DNA from: Oxalobacteraceae bacterium AB_14
GTDB lineage: Bacteria; Pseudomonadota; Gammaproteobacteria; Burkholderiales; Burkholderiaceae_D
Direction of reading: 5' to 3'
Assembly: GCA_000381565.1 (NCBI GenBank)
Contig: KB906724.1
Location: 10,085 to 74,084 of the forward strand
DNA: 64,000 nucleotides
The notes beneath the pieces are model-generated. The model saw nothing but the letters and a program-made list of their open reading frames with translations, was not told the origin of the DNA and did no database searches. The first letter of the stretch is position 1. Each line of letters opens with the position of its first letter. The translations under genes and the position numbers were made by a program. Of the stretch, positions 61,431 to 64,000 are shown in pieces.

Positions 61431-64000
61431 ATGAAACAAATGCCACAAGACCTGCGCACACAGACGCTGGATTTGGTCAATTCGAGCAAGCCGGCCAGCG
61501 ACAGCAGCCAGGTCGCCTCCCTGATCAGCGCCTGGCTCGGATCCCTGGACGAAGAAGACCTGGCGGGCACCGCCCCGGGTAGCCTGGCCCCGGTTTTGTG
61601 GGACGGTTTCACGCAAGCCTCCAAGCGCACCGGCTCCGGCGCGCAGATCGCCAGGCTGCGCTACGCGGATGGCCGCGGCGGCATGGCCACCGCGCTGCTG
61701 GTCCTGAACGATGACATGCCTTACCTGGTCGATTCGATCGTCATGGCGATGCGCAAACTGCGCGTGGGCGTCAGCGGTGTATTGAACTCGGTGCTGCCGG
61801 TTGCGCGCAATGCGGACGGCGTAGTGACCGCCGTCGGCCAAAGCGGTGACAAACTCGAATCGTATGTACTGTGCCTGCTGTCCGAAGACCTGCCGGAAGC
61901 GGAAATCGGCATGCTGGTCGAGCGCCTGGAAATGGTGTCGCGCGACGCCGCCGTGGTGCGCCGCGACAAAGCCGCGATGCAGGAACACTTCAGCCGCATC
62001 GGCGCCGAAGCCGCCGCCCATGGCGACGAAGGCAAGGAAGTCGCCGCCTTCCTGGAATGGGCCAAGACCGAAGGCTTCGAGCCGTTCGGCTACGCCTACT
62101 ATCAGGTCAAACCGGGCGTGCGCGAGCTGGAACGCGACATCCCTAGCCGCATCGGCGTGCTGCAGGATACTTCGCATCCTGTCTACGGCACCTGCCTGGC
62201 CAATATCCCCGGCGATTTCGACACGCTGTCGAAACGCGCCCACACGCTGTCCATCGTCAAAGCCGACGTTGAGGGCACGCTGCACCGCGACCAGCAACTG
62301 GACTTCATCGGCATCCGCCACACCGACGCGCAAGGCGCGATCCTGGGCGAGTACTGCTTCGTGGGCCTGTTCACCCGCGCCGCCACCGCGACGCCGCTGA
62401 ACCGCCTGCCGTTCGCGCGTGGCCGCGTGGCCAAGGTGTTGAGCATCGCCGGCGTGCGCCAGGAAGGCTTCCGCGCCGAGAAATTCATCGAGATCCTCGA
62501 ATCGCTGCCGCGCACCGAAGCGCTGGAAGCGGAACCTGAATGGCTGGCCGAAGTTTGCGGCGCCGTCGTTTCGCTGTACAAGCAGCCGCGCACCAAGGTT
62601 TTCGCCCGCCGCGACGTGTACGCACGCCACCTGAACGTGCTGGTCTACCTGCCGCGCGAGCGTTACAGCGCAAGTGTCGCTTCGTCGCTGGCCAAGGCGC
62701 TGCAAGCGAGTTCCGGCGCGCAGCATGTCAGCTCGCAGACGCTGGTGGCCGACGGCCCGCTGGCCCGCGTGTACCTGATCGCCCACGCCGCGCGCTATCC
62801 GCTGGACCTGGAAACCGATATCCAGCAGCCGCTGTTGTCGGTGCTGGACGGCTGGCACAACCAGTTCTCCGCGCTGGCCGACGCCGTGCCGGACGTGCCG
62901 CTGCGCGCCAGCCTGCGCAGGATGTGCGCCACGCTGCCGATCGACTACGTCGCCACCACCGCGCCGGAAGCGGCCTTCCATGACCTGGGCACCATCCTGC
63001 GCAACACCGATCCATCGCGCGTGGACGTGCGTGTGGAAACCGTGGCCGATGCGACCACCATCCGTTTGTATTCCGTCGACCGCGTACCGTCGCTGTCGAC
63101 CATCCTGCCAGCGCTGCATAACGCCGGCGTGGCGATCGACCGTGAACAAGCGCACTCGCTGCGCGTGGACGGCCAGCGTCACTTCGTCACCAGCCTGTCG
63201 GTGGATGCCGCCAGCGCCGCCAGCCTGGCCAAGGCCGACATTGTGCCGGTCGCGCAGGAACTGTTCGCCGCACTGTTCAACAACGAAGCCGAAGACGGCC
63301 GCCTGAATGGCCTGGTCATCGAAGGCGGCTTGAGCGTGCGCCAGGTACAACTGGTGCGCGCCTACATGAGCTACTGGCGCCAGACCGGCAGCCGTTTCTC
63401 GGTGCGCTACATCGCCGAGACGCTGCGCAAGCAGCCGGTGGTGGTCAAGCAGCTGGTGGACGCCTTCCTGCAGCGCTTCAACCCAGCGCTGGACGCCGCC
63501 ACCCGCGCCGCCGCGCTGGACGCGCTGGCCGGCATCAAGAGCCGCCTGCCGGCGATCAACCACGCCGACAGCGAAGAAGTGCTGGGCGCGATGACCGACC
63601 TGATGGTCGCCACGCTGCGCACCAACTACTTCCAGAATAACCAGAAGGGCGACAAGATCATCTTCAAGTTCGACACCAGCAGCCTGTCGCTGGTGCCGGA
63701 ACCGCGTCCGTTCCGCGAGATCTTCGTGTTCTCGCGCCGCTTCGAAGGCGTGCACCTGCGCGGCGGCCCGGTCGCCCGCGGCGGCCTGCGCTGGTCGGAC
63801 CGCATGGAAGACTACCGCACCGAAGTCCTCGGCCTGGTGAAGGCGCAGATGGTGAAGAACGCCGTCATCGTGCCGGCCGGCGCCAAGGGCGGCTTTGTCT
63901 GCAAGCAGATGCCGAAGGACGCCGTGCGTGAGACCATCGCGGCCGAAGGCGAAGCAGTGTATCGCCTGTTCATCGCCAGCCTGCTGGAAATGACCGACAA
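61431..64000 (+). CDS. gdhB: NAD-specific glutamate dehydrogenase, large type (N-terminal 856 residues)
   Basis: Open from ATG 61431 (GGAG eight bases upstream) to the window edge; family members have about 1600 residues, so roughly half is seen. The start MKQMPQDLRTQTLDLVNSSK is followed by ACT-like regulatory repeats, then the catalytic core begins at ARGGLRWSDRMEDYRTEVLG and AQMVKNAVIVPAGAKGGFV. Deaminates glutamate to 2-oxoglutarate with NAD. Placed directly after the AST operon, which yields glutamate, and likely under ArgR as in Pseudomonas. Confidence 0.93.
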   Translation, partial: MKQMPQDLRTQTLDLVNSSKPASDSSQVASLISAWLGSLDEEDLAGTAPGSLAPVLWDGFTQASKRTGSGAQIARLRYADGRGGMATALLVLNDDMPYLVDSIVMAMRKLRVGVSGVLNSVLPVARNADGVVTAVGQSGDKLESYVLCLLSEDLPEAEIGMLVERLEMVSRDAAVVRRDKAAMQEHFSRIGAEAAAHGDEGKEVAAFLEWAKTEGFEPFGYAYYQVKPGVRELERDIPSRIGVLQDTSHPVYGTCLANIPGDFDTLSKRAHTLSIVKADVEGTLHRDQQLDFIGIRHTDAQGAILGEYCFVGLFTRAATATPLNRLPFARGRVAKVLSIAGVRQEGFRAEKFIEILESLPRTEALEAEPEWLAEVCGAVVSLYKQPRTKVFARRDVYARHLNVLVYLPRERYSASVASSLAKALQASSGAQHVSSQTLVADGPLARVYLIAHAARYPLDLETDIQQPLLSVLDGWHNQFSALADAVPDVPLRASLRRMCATLPIDYVATTAPEAAFHDLGTILRNTDPSRVDVRVETVADATTIRLYSVDRVPSLSTILPALHNAGVAIDREQAHSLRVDGQRHFVTSLSVDAASAASLAKADIVPVAQELFAALFNNEAEDGRLNGLVIEGGLSVRQVQLVRAYMSYWRQTGSRFSVRYIAETLRKQPVVVKQLVDAFLQRFNPALDAATRAAALDALAGIKSRLPAINHADSEEVLGAMTDLMVATLRTNYFQNNQKGDKIIFKFDTSSLSLVPEPRPFREIFVFSRRFEGVHLRGGPVARGGLRWSDRMEDYRTEVLGLVKAQMVKNAVIVPAGAKGGFVCKQMPKDAVRETIAAEGEAVYRLFIASLLEMTD

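Overview
The window reads as chromosomal DNA of a GC-rich betaproteobacterium. Gene content and protein style point to the Burkholderiales, most likely the Oxalobacteraceae (Massilia / Duganella / Janthinobacterium type). The reasons are the 23S/5S ends, the queA-tgt-yajC-secD-secF block, an aru-type arginine succinyltransferase operon with two subunit genes, an Atm1-type exporter and abundant REP-like hairpins. Assignment below family level is inference.

Layout: 1-378, end of an rRNA operon (23S tail, 5S, terminator). 490-3641, envelope genes (TPR protein, Csd6-like L,D-transpeptidase, PagL-like lipid A deacylase). 3757-9193, oxidoreductases and hydrolases. 9383-12748, tandem fadD genes. 12857-15674, lone antitoxin, YciA-type thioesterase, Atm1-type exporter. 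15690-18213, an IS605-type tnpB element split by an intact IS256-family element. 18222-26872, secreted M20 peptidase, GH43 glycosidase, acidic amino acid transporters, and an Old Yellow Enzyme fused to a quinone reductase. 26945-31260, pyrC, DUF3025, Gfo/Idh/MocA and MFS genes, ending at a perfect 84-bp palindrome. 31351-39247, recG, queA, tgt, yajC, secD, secF. 39369-40254, a small transposon-like island with a frameshifted gene and arrays of a short motif at about 31-bp steps. 40291-42355, LysR and split chromate transporter. 42348-47984, ethanolamine catabolism (eutR-like, eat, TorF porin, eutB, eutC) without microcompartment genes. 48029-50450, YafY-type regulator, GST, candidate sRNA, HDOD protein. 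50540-51905, an Hcp / murein endopeptidase / secreted protein cassette that looks like a type VI secretion effector-immunity unit. 52134-53880, MarR with a coupled small gene and a divergent EamA transporter. 53888 to the end, an ArgR-type regulator, the arginine succinyltransferase operon astC-aruF-aruG-astD-astB, and the start of the large NAD-glutamate dehydrogenase.

How parts work together: arginine is degraded by the AST enzymes to glutamate, which NAD-glutamate dehydrogenase turns into 2-oxoglutarate. Matching ArgR-type tandem half-sites lie at the same distance from the -10 boxes of astC and the dehydrogenase gene. Ethanolamine is imported by Eat and split by EutBC into ammonia and acetaldehyde. 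The hcp cassette encodes a tube protein, a cytoplasmic-type cell-wall hydrolase without signal peptide, and a secreted partner, as expected for periplasmic antagonism. The most novel-looking items are the 31-bp phased island, the Hcp cassette, the ene-reductase/quinone-reductase fusion, the long perfect palindrome and two terminators that share a conserved inner hairpin.
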